64,000 nucleotides of DNA from contig NZ_CP080528.1 in NCBI RefSeq assembly GCF_024746815.1, positions 434,001 through 498,000 on the forward strand. The letters are read 5' to 3'. This DNA is from Mesorhizobium sp. AR07 (GTDB lineage Bacteria; Pseudomonadota; Alphaproteobacteria; Rhizobiales; Rhizobiaceae). The position numbers and the translations under genes are program-made. This document shows, piece after piece, positions 8,778 through 17,469 of the stretch (its first letter is position 1; every line of letters starts with the position of its first letter). The notes beneath the pieces were generated by a model. It was not told the origin of the DNA. It saw nothing but the letters and a program-made list of their open reading frames with translations, and ran no database searches.

Positions 8778-11185
8778 CGCGTGGTCCTTCCCAGGAAGAT
8801 CGGCAGCCAGACGGCTGGATCATCGCCGACGCGCGCCCGCAGCGCCTCGAGCTCGGCCACGGTCTCCGTGCGTCCCGATAGAACCTTGATCAGGTCCGGC
8901 ATGCCGGCGAGATTGAGCTTGGCGATGACGCTGTCGCGTCCGTGCTTGATCAGGAAGGATCGGCTTTCCGGAACCGTGCCGCGAATCCAGGCCACCTCCC
9001 GCTCCGATAGGCGGAATGCGCGCGCGTAGCTCTCATCATCGGCCTTTGGATTGGGAAAGAACACGTTGGTGGCGGTCTGTTCGATCAAGGTGCTCGCCGA
9101 GCTCGAGCGCACGATGTCGGCGGCCGACTGCGTACCGAAGCCAATGATACCATTCTGCTTACGGATCGTCTTGAGCTTGTCTTTGATGAAGAAGGCGAAG
9201 ACGGGGTCGTCGAGCAGGCGCCATCCCTCGTCGAGAAAGATCATCACCGGGTCCCCGGTAAGAAGCTCTTGCGTGCGATGGAAGATGTACATGAGCGCGG
9301 CGGTGCGTATGACCGGGTCGTCGAGCACCCGCGTCATGTCGAAACCGAAAATGCTCGAGAGCGAGAACTGATCCGTCTCGTTGTTGAAGAGCCAGCCGCG
9401 CTGGTCCGGTCGCATCCAGCTTTCCAGGCGCGCCAGCAGATCTCCCTCGCCCGCTCGGATGCGGCCGCGGAGCAATGTTGAGAATGCTTGCAATGTCCGA
9501 CCGTCCGGACCGGCACTGAGTGCTGCCGCAATCGCGTTGCGGATGACTTGCTCCTCGGAGGCCGTGAGGTCGCCGCCATTCGCCGGCCGCAGCATGAAAC
9601 CGAAGAGCTGGAACAGGAATTCCCGGTTCGGCGCTGTGTCGGGCATGGAGAGCGGATTGAACCCGGTCGGTTCTCCAGGCACCAGGACCTCGTATTGCCC
9701 ACCCATGGCACGGATGAAGATCTCCGCTCCGCGATCCTTGTCGACAAAGAGAAGTTTGGGACGCGGCGTGACGCGCTGTGACTGCGCCGAGATGAAAGAC
9801 AGGAACACGGTCTTGCCGCTGCCCGAAGGGCCGACAACCGTGAAGTTGCCGAGGTCGCGGACGTGATGATTGTAGTAGTAGGCGGTCTGCGACGTCGTCT
9901 CGAACACGGAGATCGCCGGGCCCCAGTGATTGTTGTCCGGACGGCCGCTCGGATAGTTATGCAGAGAAACAAAACCGGCAAAATTCTTTGAGGAAATCAC
10001 CGCCTTGCGGGCGATGTAGGCAAAGTTGCCGGGTAGCTGCGACCAGAACGCGGGTTCGCAGTTGAGATCCTCGCGCGTCCAGATCACGGAACGGTCGGTG
10101 AGCGCTGCGCCGACGGCCGTGACAGTCGCGTCGACCTCGGACATGCTGCGTCCAAGGCACATCACCGTCATATGATGTTCGCCATAGATCGCCTCGGAGG
10201 CCAGGAGCTCGTCGCGGGCGTCGTCCAGGTGCTCGGCGACGATTGAACCCGCCTCGTCCGACATGTCGACCTGGCGGGCGACACGGTCCACCTGTTTGGC
10301 CGCCTCGGGGCGATCGATGATAGCAAAACTTTGGCTGGCGACGAATTCGTGCGGGACGCGCAAGAGATTGTCGAAGGATCCGGGCCCGGTCTGCGCTGGA
10401 TATTCACGAATCGAGATCATGGCGCCAAACCGCGTGTCGTGCGCGCCGGCGCCGCGGATCTCGATGGCGTTCTTGCCGAAGAAGACCCGTTTCATCGACA
10501 GCGCGTCGCTCAGCGCCATGCGCGGCAGAAGCATCGGGCGAGGCAGGCCGCCGTTGACGATTTGCACGAGGAATTCCAATGGTTCCGAATGCCAGACGCC
10601 ATCGCGCGAGACCACGCCAAGCTGACGAGCGCCGTAGGCGGCGAGGTTCTCCCGCACGGCGGTCGCGGCGTCGCGCAGTTCGGTCAAAGCCGTCTGCGCG
10701 GCGACAGTTTGGCCGGTCGCATCAGTTCGGCCGAGGAGTTTCGTCAACAAGGCGTCGAAGGTGCCGGCCTGGCCCTGGAGCGGCCTGCGGACGATCGTCA
10801 GATAAATGTCGTTGACGAACATCCGCCGCTGCGACAACGCCGCGTCGTAGCGTTCGTCGATCTCGCGGCAGAGCGCATTGTCGAAGGTGGATGCGATCCG
10901 CGGTTTGACCTCGCGCCGGATGATGTGCCCGACCAGGGCGAAGCGGGAATTCGCGAGCGTGCGGACAATGTCGTTACGGGCCAGAAGGCGAGCGTTGATC
11001 TCCGACATGTCAGCGGTCTCGAAGGAATAGCCTTCGAGCTTGAGCACCGTCAGGACCAGGCCATCGCGTGTCTTGAGAACGTGATCGTCCACGTGGCGGG
11101 TAAACGGGATGTGCGACGCGACCGGGCGCTCGCGCCGCGATACCGCGCCAAAGGTCAATTCATCAAGCAGCGCCCGCGCGACCAT
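8774..11185 (-). CDS. virB4: VirB4 conjugation ATPase
   Basis: The largest and most conserved T4SS ATPase, energising pilus biogenesis and substrate transfer. The 803-residue product has the CagE/TrbE N-terminal domain, Walker A GPSGSGKT near 452-459 and Walker B MIFLDEGW near 648-655, followed by the GFGTQSAADIV segment typical of VirB4. It is full length. It lies nine bases downstream of virB3 and overlaps the next exported-protein gene by four bases. Confidence 0.97.
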   Translation of the reverse strand: MVARALLDELTFGAVSRRERPVASHIPFTRHVDDHVLKTRDGLVLTVLKLEGYSFETADMSEINARLLARNDIVRTLANSRFALVGHIIRREVKPRIASTFDNALCREIDERYDAALSQRRMFVNDIYLTIVRRPLQGQAGTFDALLTKLLGRTDATGQTVAAQTALTELRDAATAVRENLAAYGARQLGVVSRDGVWHSEPLEFLVQIVNGGLPRPMLLPRMALSDALSMKRVFFGKNAIEIRGAGAHDTRFGAMISIREYPAQTGPGSFDNLLRVPHEFVASQSFAIIDRPEAAKQVDRVARQVDMSDEAGSIVAEHLDDARDELLASEAIYGEHHMTVMCLGRSMSEVDATVTAVGAALTDRSVIWTREDLNCEPAFWSQLPGNFAYIARKAVISSKNFAGFVSLHNYPSGRPDNNHWGPAISVFETTSQTAYYYNHHVRDLGNFTVVGPSGSGKTVFLSFISAQSQRVTPRPKLLFVDKDRGAEIFIRAMGGQYEVLVPGEPTGFNPLSMPDTAPNREFLFQLFGFMLRPANGGDLTASEEQVIRNAIAAALSAGPDGRTLQAFSTLLRGRIRAGEGDLLARLESWMRPDQRGWLFNNETDQFSLSSIFGFDMTRVLDDPVIRTAALMYIFHRTQELLTGDPVMIFLDEGWRLLDDPVFAFFIKDKLKTIRKQNGIIGFGTQSAADIVRSSSASTLIEQTATNVFFPNPKADDESYARAFRLSEREVAWIRGTVPESRSFLIKHGRDSVIAKLNLAGMPDLIKVLSGRTETVAELEALRARVGDDPAVWLPIFLGRTTR

Positions 11186-11194
11186 GCTGCCTCC

Positions 11195-11491
11195 TCATGC
11201 CGAATAGCTATCGGCGCCCCAGAAGGCGCGCGAACGTGGAGGACATCTGGTCGACTTGACGAAGAGGATTTCGAAGATCCGATCATCCCTCAGCGTCATC
11301 ACATAGCCGAAGAGATGCAGCGGGATCGCAACCAGCAGCATCATGAGATCGTGCGAGAGGAGAAAGCAGACGGACGAGGCGACGCCGTTGAACATGAAAT
11401 ACATGTAAGGCACGCCCATAAGCGTCGGCGCGCGCGTCAAGGCCTTGACGAGCGGCGTGATCAGCGGTTCCTCGAGCTGGCGTTCGTCCAT
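11195..11491 (-). CDS. virB3: VirB3 inner-membrane protein
   Basis: A 98-residue protein with two closely spaced hydrophobic segments (about 22-42 and 48-66), the usual VirB3/TrbD topology, ending in a basic tail. VirB3 works with VirB4 at the inner membrane during pilus assembly. It is placed between virB2 and virB4 as in the canonical order. Confidence 0.9.
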   Translation of the reverse strand: MDERQLEEPLITPLVKALTRAPTLMGVPYMYFMFNGVASSVCFLLSHDLMMLLVAIPLHLFGYVMTLRDDRIFEILFVKSTRCPPRSRAFWGADSYSA

Positions 11492-11501
11492 TGGATTTTC
11501 C

Positions 11502-11828
11502 TCACTGCCCGACGGCGGACTGGAAGAAGTCGACGATCTGGGCCGAGCCGAAGACGAGCACGATACCGAAGATCACGCTGCCGGCGATGCCCCAGGTGAG
11601 GCGGCCCGACCAGGCGAAGAAGCCGCAAGCAATCACGGCCAGGGTCGCCAGCGCAGTGGCTATCGGTCCGGTCAGCGCGGAGACGAGCTGCGTCAGCGTC
11701 GATTGAACCGGCTGCAATGTGCCGCCCGATTGGGCGACCGCCTGATTGGCCAGGACCAGGAGAAGTGCGCCGGCTGGGAGAGCTCGCTGGCGCAGCGTGT
11801 GTCGTAGTCGCATAAGTAGCTCCTTCAT
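11502..11828 (-). CDS. virB2: VirB2/TrbC major pilin
   Basis: A 108-residue prepilin with a long signal peptide ending near ANQAVAQ (about residue 33) and two hydrophobic helices in the mature part (about 52-72 and 78-98), as in VirB2/TrbC pilins. A basic loop with SGRLTWG lies between the helices. The start overlaps the virB1 stop by four bases. The mature size of about 75 residues is normal for the family. Confidence 0.92.
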   Translation of the reverse strand: MKELLMRLRHTLRQRALPAGALLLVLANQAVAQSGGTLQPVQSTLTQLVSALTGPIATALATLAVIACGFFAWSGRLTWGIAGSVIFGIVLVFGSAQIVDFFQSAVGQ

Positions 11829-12583
11829 TGGACGTGCATCACGAAACCGTCACTCCATTCGGAGGCGGCGGGTTGCTCGGCCTCCGCCGCAACCGGAGGC
11901 GCGAAATTTCTGGCTGGTTCGATCATGTCGGGTGTGCTTGCGGGGCTTTTGCGCGCGGGCGGGCGGGTGCTGCCTGCCGGATCGGGCCAGGCATAGAAAT
12001 CGTTCATGACGTCGGCGACGAAGCGCACCGTCTCCGGATAGGGCGGTACACCGCGGCTTTTCTCAACTGCGTCCTCGCCTGCGTTGTAGGCGGCCAAAAT
12101 GAACAATGGATTCCGGTAGCGCTCATGCAGCGCACGCAGAAAGCGGACGCCGCCGCGCACATTGGCTTCAGGATCGCAAAGGTCGACCTTGAACCGGCGC
12201 GCCGTGTCCAACGTCAACTGCATCAGGCCGTAGGCGCCCTTTTGCGAGAGCGCCGTCGAAACGTCACGGCTTTCGACCTTGGCGACCGATTGGACAAATT
12301 CTGGAGAGAAGGCTTCCTCGTTGGCGACCCGCAGCACAAGCGCCTTCGCCGCATCGATCGGCATCGCCACCGTGTTTTGACATGGGGACTGCGGCGCACC
12401 CGTGGAAGACTGCCCAACGACCTCGACCGGACGATCCAGGGGCGCGATGGGTTTGACGCGACCGTCGGCGTCCACGATCACGGTCATCGGCACCGTGGGT
12501 GAAGTGACGGTAACGGTCTGCGCCAGGGCAGAAACAGCGCTGGCCACTAGCGCACCCCCAACACACATGCTTCTGCGCCGCAT
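11825..12583 (-). CDS. virB1: VirB1 lytic transglycosylase
   Basis: Periplasmic peptidoglycan hydrolase that opens the wall for channel assembly. The 252-residue product has a signal peptide ending near ALAQ (about residue 22). An SLT domain follows with the catalytic Glu in VAKVESRDVST, then KGAYGLMQLT and AAYNAGEDAV, the three classic SLT motifs. The C-terminal third is Pro/Ala-rich. It is the first gene of the minus-strand virB operon and faces a divergent plus-strand operon across a short AT-rich gap. Confidence 0.93.
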   Translation of the reverse strand: MRRRSMCVGGALVASAVSALAQTVTVTSPTVPMTVIVDADGRVKPIAPLDRPVEVVGQSSTGAPQSPCQNTVAMPIDAAKALVLRVANEEAFSPEFVQSVAKVESRDVSTALSQKGAYGLMQLTLDTARRFKVDLCDPEANVRGGVRFLRALHERYRNPLFILAAYNAGEDAVEKSRGVPPYPETVRFVADVMNDFYAWPDPAGSTRPPARKSPASTPDMIEPARNFAPPVAAEAEQPAASEWSDGFVMHVQ

Positions 12584-12611
12584 TTCGCCTCCGGCATCGA
12601 TTCACTGTAGA

Positions 12612-12640
12612 CAATATAATAGATATTGTTATGTTGGCAA
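12612..12640 (-). promoter_or_regulatory. Probable virB operon promoter with overlapping palindrome
   Basis: On the minus strand TTGCCA (12640-12635) and TATATT (12618-12613) are separated by 16 bases, a reasonable sigma-70 promoter about 30 bases before virB1. The -10 lies within a palindrome with perfect CAATAT/ATATTG arms and a five-base centre (12612-12628), a possible operator. The plus strand also carries a perfect TATAAT here but no clear -35. Confidence 0.5.
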
Positions 12641-13185
12641 CAGCGAAACGAAAATTGAGCAAACTTGTTATGGGAGCCTTCATGCAGGGAGTCGGGGTTC
12701 ACTTTGCGACCATCGCGGCGGGGCTCGTTTGCCTCGTCGCACCTCAGGCACGAGCCCAAGACGCCTCTTTTGGCTGTAAGGTCCTGCTCTGCGCCGCCGC
12801 CAGTGCGCCGAGTTGGTCGGGGATTCCCTACTGCGTCCCTGTCATGCACGAGCTCTTCCGAAGTCTTGCCCGTGGCGGGTCCTGGCCAACTTGCCCGGAA
12901 GGCAACGCCGGTGGCCTTGGCCACGAGCCCTACTATCCCTGCCCGGCCGGCATGACAGCCATGCGATCGGGATTAGATGGCAATGCCGGCTTGATTGCCT
13001 CGCCCAACGGCAACCTCTGCGCCGACACGAAGAAACCGAGCAACGTCTGCTCATGGGGACGTGACATCTCCTGCCAGGCGACTTATCCGACAATTCCCCG
13101 CCAGCCGCGCAGCGATCCCGACTACGTCGACATATCCACTGCGAACGGCGTGCAGCGGTTCTATTTTTCGCTGAGGGGGTACTGA
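12631..13185 (+). CDS. Exported Cys-rich protein, first gene of divergent T4SS-associated operon
   Basis: Up to 184 residues with a signal peptide ending near APQARAQ. The mature part of about 140 residues has nine or more Cys residues, several in pairs that suggest disulfides, and many Gly/Pro. Three in-frame ATGs (12631, 12670, 12682) precede the hydrophobic core and none has a strong Shine-Dalgarno, so the start is uncertain. The stop overlaps the next gene. I do not recognise a family; linkage to the virB operon suggests a role at the conjugation surface or periplasm. Confidence 0.7.
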   Translation: MLATAKRKLSKLVMGAFMQGVGVHFATIAAGLVCLVAPQARAQDASFGCKVLLCAAASAPSWSGIPYCVPVMHELFRSLARGGSWPTCPEGNAGGLGHEPYYPCPAGMTAMRSGLDGNAGLIASPNGNLCADTKKPSNVCSWGRDISCQATYPTIPRQPRSDPDYVDISTANGVQRFYFSLRGY

Positions 13186-13789
13186 TGCGCGGCGCGGCGG
13201 CAGCGCTTCTCATTGGCGTGGTCATGGCTACGCCGGCAATGGCTCAGCCGGCGGCAAAGGGTTGGTTCCCGGTGCCGCCGACCGCCGTCTACCAGACTGG
13301 CGACAGCTGGACCGATGGCGAGACCACCTTTCGCCTGTACGGCGTGCAATCCTGCCTACGTGGCACGAGCTTCACCAATGCCCACGGTCTGAAACGCGAT
13401 TGCGGGGAAGCTTCTCTCGCCATGCTCATCGCGCTGACGCGGGATCTGCGGCCGCAGTGCTATGACGCGGCGGAGGCGCCACAGGTGAAGACGATATTCG
13501 TCTTTTGTGTCGCGACACGCGCGACCGGCGCCGGTGCTGGATCACGCATCGACCTCGGCACCGCGCTGATCTCGACCGGCTATGCCTTCGCGGCATTCAA
13601 TCCGCAGGGACAGCCGGTGCACGCGCCCTACTTCGTGGCGCAACTCGTTGCCGAGCGAGCCAAGGCAGGCCTCTGGGCCTTTGCCGATCTGCCGGATCCA
13701 AACGTGATTATTCTGCGCGCCCTCAGATCCCCGACATCGGCCTCAACATCGCAACCCCTGCGCCAACAACCAACCCGCCCCCGCGGTAA
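13185..13789 (+). CDS. Exported staphylococcal-nuclease-like protein, apparent frameshift near its end
   Basis: Signal peptide ending near AMAQ, then an SNase-like (OB-fold) segment with TFRLYGVQSC, where true nucleases carry the LxGIDAPE-type active loop. The catalytic Glu of that loop is not visible, so activity is doubtful. As written, the frame continues to 14147 right through ssb in the wrong frame. If one base is added at the CCC run near 13720-13722, the protein would end naturally at TAA 13787-13789 with a Pro/Thr-rich tail. I therefore give 13789 as the likely end. The start overlaps the previous gene's stop. Confidence 0.65.
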
Positions 13790-13821
13790 CATCGACCTCG
13801 AGCCCACCAAGGAGACCTGCT

Positions 13822-14160
13822 TTGAGAACGACCAACCTGTTCATCCTGCGCGGCCGCGTCGGCCAGGCGCCGAAGGCCTTCGGCAAAGCCGCGAAAATCA
13901 ATGTGGCAACCGATCGGGCGTGGACCGACAGCAAGGGCACGCGCCAGGAAGAAACCGATTGGGTCACGGTGACGCTGCTCAACGAAAAGGTCGCGGAGTG
14001 GGCGCTGGCCAATGTCGGCAAAGGCGACGCCGTCTACGCCGAATGCCGTATTGCCGACGGCTCCTACAAAAAGGAAGGCGAGACCATTTACACGACGGAC
14101 ATCATCGCCAACGCCTTCCACAAGCTCGATCTGGGCCATCGCGATGACGCAGAGATTTGA
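13822..14160 (+). CDS. ssb: Single-stranded DNA-binding protein (conjugation-associated)
   Basis: A 112-residue OB-fold SSB starting at TTG 13822, supported by AAGGAG at 13809-13814. The segments TNLFILRGRVGQAPK, ETDWVTVTLLNEK and YTTDIIANAF match the SSB fold. It lacks the long linker and acidic DDDIPF-type tail of housekeeping SSB, ending in HRDDAEI, so it may bind DNA without recruiting the usual partners. Elements that move single-stranded DNA often carry their own SSB. Confidence 0.88.
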   Translation: MRTTNLFILRGRVGQAPKAFGKAAKINVATDRAWTDSKGTRQEETDWVTVTLLNEKVAEWALANVGKGDAVYAECRIADGSYKKEGETIYTTDIIANAFHKLDLGHRDDAEI

Positions 14161-14743
14161 TGTTGGCGCACGCATGACGTTGCTCGTTATGGCGATCGCG
14201 GTGTCCCCACAGGCGAGCGCCCAGTCGCCCTCGATCGGTTCGCCGGGCCTGTATCGCCCAAACCAGGCTCTCCAATCGCCACCGTTGCGCGTCGAGGTGC
14301 TCGCCGGCACGCGGTTCCGCGATATCGAGACACAGGCGATCTATCGTCTCTTTGGCATCGACACCTGTGCTCCCGATCAGACCGCACTGCTCGGCCGCCA
14401 GCCGTGGCCCTGCGGAACCATGGCAGCGGCTTGGCTGGTAAGGGCTACTTTGAACAAATGGGTTGCCTGCAACATCCTGCGCGAGGAGAACGGGGAGCAT
14501 CTGGCCCGCTGCGCTGCTGCCGATCACGCCGATATCGGCGCCGACATGGTGCGCGACGGGGTCGCCGTCACGTCGCCGCCGACGAACCGCGATCCAGCAA
14601 TCCGCGCCTACGCTTCAGCAGAGCAGGAAGCGCGAAAAGCCTACCGCGGATTGTGGTCGAGCACATTCCAGATGCCATGGGAGTTTCGCGCCAGTCCCGA
14701 GCGCCACGCCATAGTGGCAGTCAGCCGACGGGGCGCGCCGTGA
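14144..14743 (+). CDS. Second exported staphylococcal-nuclease-like protein
   Basis: About 199 residues from ATG 14144, or 189 from ATG 14174; both lead into a signal peptide ending near QASAQ. The SNase-like core has YRLFGIDTCAP, matching the nuclease LxGID(A/T)PE loop except that the catalytic Glu is missing, and ends with EQEARKAYRGLW, a typical C-terminal SNase helix. It overlaps ssb by 17 bases and the next gene by TGATG. It could be a structural or DNA-binding relative rather than an active nuclease. Confidence 0.72.
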   Translation: MTQRFDVGARMTLLVMAIAVSPQASAQSPSIGSPGLYRPNQALQSPPLRVEVLAGTRFRDIETQAIYRLFGIDTCAPDQTALLGRQPWPCGTMAAAWLVRATLNKWVACNILREENGEHLARCAAADHADIGADMVRDGVAVTSPPTNRDPAIRAYASAEQEARKAYRGLWSSTFQMPWEFRASPERHAIVAVSRRGAP

Positions 14744-15297
14744 TGTCCCCGTCGGCTTTCCTCCCTTTCTGGATAGCGCTCGTCCTGGCGGGGTGCGCCC
14801 AACCAATCGCGACGCCCGTCGCCGACGCGACGCTGCTGCCGGCGTCGGATCCTTTGTATCGACCTGAATGGAATCAGCCCGGGCGGCTTGAATACGCCCC
14901 GGATCGTTCGACCTTCGCGCCGGTTCTGACGGAGCGCTTTGCCTATCCGACACAGCCGCAAGCCAACGACGCCTATCGTCGGCTCGTCGTCCTGGCGCCA
15001 GGCGCTTCGCGCCCCTATCCCGCCTCGATATGGCTCTTCGGCTGCAAGCCTGGGGCTCTCGACGCACAGACAGCGCGCGTGACACGCTATCGCGGTCCAG
15101 TCGTCCACTGTGCCACGGATTTTCTCGACCCATCGGGGCGACGTGTCAGTCGCGAGACAGTGAACTTCTACTATTACCGCTCGGCCTGGAACATGCAGCC
15201 GGTCTACCCGCCGGTCACCGCCGTTCCTTGGCAAACTGGAGAGCACTCGCCCAAGGACAGGTGGTGGTGGGTGCCCGGCCGAAGCCGCTACGAATAG
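14743..15297 (+). CDS. Lipoprotein of unknown function
   Basis: A 184-residue protein with a lipoprotein signal (lipobox VLAGC, Cys near residue 18). The mature part contains two further Cys residues and an aromatic-rich C-terminus with NFYYYRSAWN. The start overlaps the previous stop (TGATG), so it belongs to the same operon. I do not recognise a family. Confidence 0.72.
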   Translation: MSPSAFLPFWIALVLAGCAQPIATPVADATLLPASDPLYRPEWNQPGRLEYAPDRSTFAPVLTERFAYPTQPQANDAYRRLVVLAPGASRPYPASIWLFGCKPGALDAQTARVTRYRGPVVHCATDFLDPSGRRVSRETVNFYYYRSAWNMQPVYPPVTAVPWQTGEHSPKDRWWWVPGRSRYE

Positions 15298-15343
15298 CAA
15301 CGAAGCGATCAAGCCGGATGCTGCATGATGGCAGGCAACCGAG

Positions 15344-15356
15344 AATATATTATATT
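15344..15356. promoter_or_regulatory. AT-rich palindrome upstream of exported-protein gene
   Basis: AATATA-T-TATATT is a perfect 13-base palindrome just before the ATG at 15359. It resembles the AT-rich palindrome at 12612-12628 and contains TATATT as a possible -10. If it is a -10, translation must start at ATG 15368 or later. No convincing -35 was seen. Confidence 0.3.
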
Positions 15357-15358
15357 AG

Positions 15359-15985
15359 ATGTCAAAGATGAAAACATATGAAACTCGTCCGAGGACCTTC
15401 GACCGATTTGACGTGACGATCGTCACCGCTGCGCTGGTCTGGCTTGCGGCGACATCATCTATAAGCGCCCAGGAGCGAACGCCCGACCCCTCCGCCTGGC
15501 GCAACGTTTCCTATGCGGACATGCAACGGCCATCCGTCGATACCGCAACCTATGCTGATATCTGGAAGGATGCGATCGAAGCAAACAACCGCGCCTATGT
15601 CGCTCGCGGCGATACGAGATTTGCGAGCGCCAATGCGCCGGCGGTCGAGGCGCATTTTGTCATCTGGAGCACCAAACGGTCCGTGGTCTTTAGTGTCCTC
15701 GATACCGCGACGGGTTGCACACCCAAGGGCGTGCCTGTCGCCGGCGTGGCCGTAAAGCTCTGCCCGCTGCGCATCGCGATCTATGATGGTCTGCTGGTCC
15801 GCACGCTGGACGGCGGGCGCGCCTGCTTCCTTGAGATCGAGCCAAAGGTGGTAGGCGGCAATCCCGTCGGTTCGGGCTCTTACGTCTCCTATGACACCAA
15901 GACCAAGACGCTGAAGACCGGCACGATCGTCGCCCATCAAGCTGTCGAGGGCTGCTCGCTCACCCTCCCGCTCCCCCCTCTGTGA
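15359..15985 (+). CDS. Exported protein of unknown function
   Basis: A 208-residue protein with an N-terminal membrane/signal segment (about residues 17-37, ending SSISAQ). The mature part has conserved-looking Cys residues near CTPKG, KLCPL, ACFLE and GCSLT. ATGs at 15359 and 15368 are both possible starts. It follows the lipoprotein gene after a 61-base gap with an AT-rich palindrome, so it may have its own promoter. No family recognised; context implies a T4SS accessory protein. Confidence 0.65.
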   Translation: MSKMKTYETRPRTFDRFDVTIVTAALVWLAATSSISAQERTPDPSAWRNVSYADMQRPSVDTATYADIWKDAIEANNRAYVARGDTRFASANAPAVEAHFVIWSTKRSVVFSVLDTATGCTPKGVPVAGVAVKLCPLRIAIYDGLLVRTLDGGRACFLEIEPKVVGGNPVGSGSYVSYDTKTKTLKTGTIVAHQAVEGCSLTLPLPPL

Positions 15986-16032
15986 ATTGGCCATGGTTCA
16001 TCTCTCTCCACCCCTAGCTTGAGGAGTATCGC

Positions 16033-16518
16033 ATGACCCTCCCCCCCATCATCGGACTTGCCCTGGCATGCGCGGTCGCACTCATGCCCACCGCACCGGC
16101 CAAGGCCGCCGATGCCACGTTCGCCTACAAGATCTCCTACCGAAACATCGCCAAGGATCCTGACGGCATTTGGGCCGGGCCCGCTTTGTCGCCGTCACCG
16201 ACCGGGACCGTCACCATCCATGAATACACGTTGAAGTCAGCACAAGGCGACTGGCTGATATCCCAAATCTGGAACGCTGATTGTGGCTCGGCGACCTGTC
16301 CGACACGGCTGGTTCGGACGTCAACCGACGGGAAAAAGACTGTCGTGGTCGACGACATGATGCATCAGGTGATCCCGCCGGATGATCCACGTTTTGCGGC
16401 TTTGCCAAAATCGGATGCGCAAGCGGCCTTCGCATGGGCTCCCTTTCATCTGAGCTCAGACGGCAAGGAGCTTTTGAACGGCGATTTCAGGTTCGAGATA
16501 GGCGGAGAAAAGCCATGA
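16033..16518 (+). CDS. Exported protein of unknown function
   Basis: A 161-residue protein with a signal peptide ending near PAKAADA (about residue 26). The start ATG has a good GAGGAG seven bases upstream. Two Cys residues (CGSATC) probably form a disulfide. The stop overlaps the next start (ATGA), so it is coupled to the lysozyme-like gene. No family recognised. Confidence 0.68.
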   Translation: MTLPPIIGLALACAVALMPTAPAKAADATFAYKISYRNIAKDPDGIWAGPALSPSPTGTVTIHEYTLKSAQGDWLISQIWNADCGSATCPTRLVRTSTDGKKTVVVDDMMHQVIPPDDPRFAALPKSDAQAAFAWAPFHLSSDGKELLNGDFRFEIGGEKP

Positions 16519-17201
16519 GCACGCGAACCGCTCTCCGGCAAATCCTGTTCGACGCCGGCCTCATTCTCTCGCTGTCGGCCGCGGCCGCCTTCGCCGGGCA
16601 ATCGGCCGCGAGCCTCATCGACGCGGGGATGCCTGCGAATTGCGCGAAGTTCGCCGCCAGGGTCTCCGGCAGCGAGGGCAATTTCGGGACGACCAACCAA
16701 TACGGCTGCCTTGGCGCCTTCCAGTTCTGCCCCGGTACGTTCGAACGCTACTACAGCGGTAGCGCACAGAGCTTTCTGGACAATCCATCGGCGCAGACAG
16801 CGGCGTGGACGAAATACGAACAGGATTCCTGGGCTCAGGCGCAGAAGAATGGCCTCGTCTCCCTCGTCGGCCAGCAGGTTTGTGCGGGCGGCCAATGCGC
16901 AACGATTGACCAATCGGCGATCCTGATGGCCTGCCAATTCGGCTGCGGCGCCAAGGGCAAGCTTGCCAACTATGCGGCGGGCGGCGACTGTAATGCCCGC
17001 AATGTCAAAGACGGCAATGGCGTCAGCGTCTGTTCCTATCTGGTCCGAGGCTCGGGTTACGATGTGTCCTGTTTTACCGGTCAACAACTGTGCGCTCAAC
17101 CGCAGATCGGTCCTGGCGACTTCCCGACCTCGACGGGTATCGCGGCCTATGCGCCGACCCCCGCCAGCGCGTCGATCGTCGTCGCGCCGAGCGATGTCTG
17201 A
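16515..17201 (+). CDS. Exported lysozyme/transglycosylase-like protein
   Basis: A 228-residue protein with a signal peptide ending near AAFAGQ. The core SGSEGNFGTTNQYGCLGAFQF resembles the catalytic Glu region and following YG(L)xQ motif of lysozyme-like transglycosylases, with an inserted Cys. The C-terminal half is Cys-rich. It probably helps remodel peptidoglycan, in addition to VirB1. I see no clear assignment to a named SLT family, so the enzymatic call is moderate. Confidence 0.6.
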   Translation: MSTRTALRQILFDAGLILSLSAAAAFAGQSAASLIDAGMPANCAKFAARVSGSEGNFGTTNQYGCLGAFQFCPGTFERYYSGSAQSFLDNPSAQTAAWTKYEQDSWAQAQKNGLVSLVGQQVCAGGQCATIDQSAILMACQFGCGAKGKLANYAAGGDCNARNVKDGNGVSVCSYLVRGSGYDVSCFTGQQLCAQPQIGPGDFPTSTGIAAYAPTPASASIVVAPSDV

Positions 17202-17223
17202 CAACGAGTTGAGGTAATTTTCG

Positions 17224-17469
17224 TCAGTTCGACTCGGATTCATCGCGCAGGATGAATTCCGAGAACGCTGCAAGCTGCTCTTCCACCGGTGCGCAGAGGT
17301 CGCCGCCGCGATAGTGGGCATGGACCAGAGCCCAGAAGACGACTTCGTCAGAAAGTCCGGCAAACAGGGCCTTTAACAGAAGGCGGCCCATGATCGTCAC
17401 CGCCCGCGGGGGATCGTAACGGGATCTAAGTTCGCCGGCGAGGGTTTTCGTATCGGCAATTCGGATCAA
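17224..17469 (-). CDS. Small protein of unknown function
   Basis: An 81-residue frame from TTG 17469, supported by GAGGAG about nine bases upstream. It has a basic N-terminal half and an acidic C-terminus (ILRDESESN). It converges on the lysozyme-like gene with a 22-base gap. No family recognised. It could mark the edge of the conjugative module; the 280 bases beyond it show no convincing gene. Confidence 0.45.
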   Translation of the reverse strand: MIRIADTKTLAGELRSRYDPPRAVTIMGRLLLKALFAGLSDEVVFWALVHAHYRGGDLCAPVEEQLAAFSEFILRDESESN

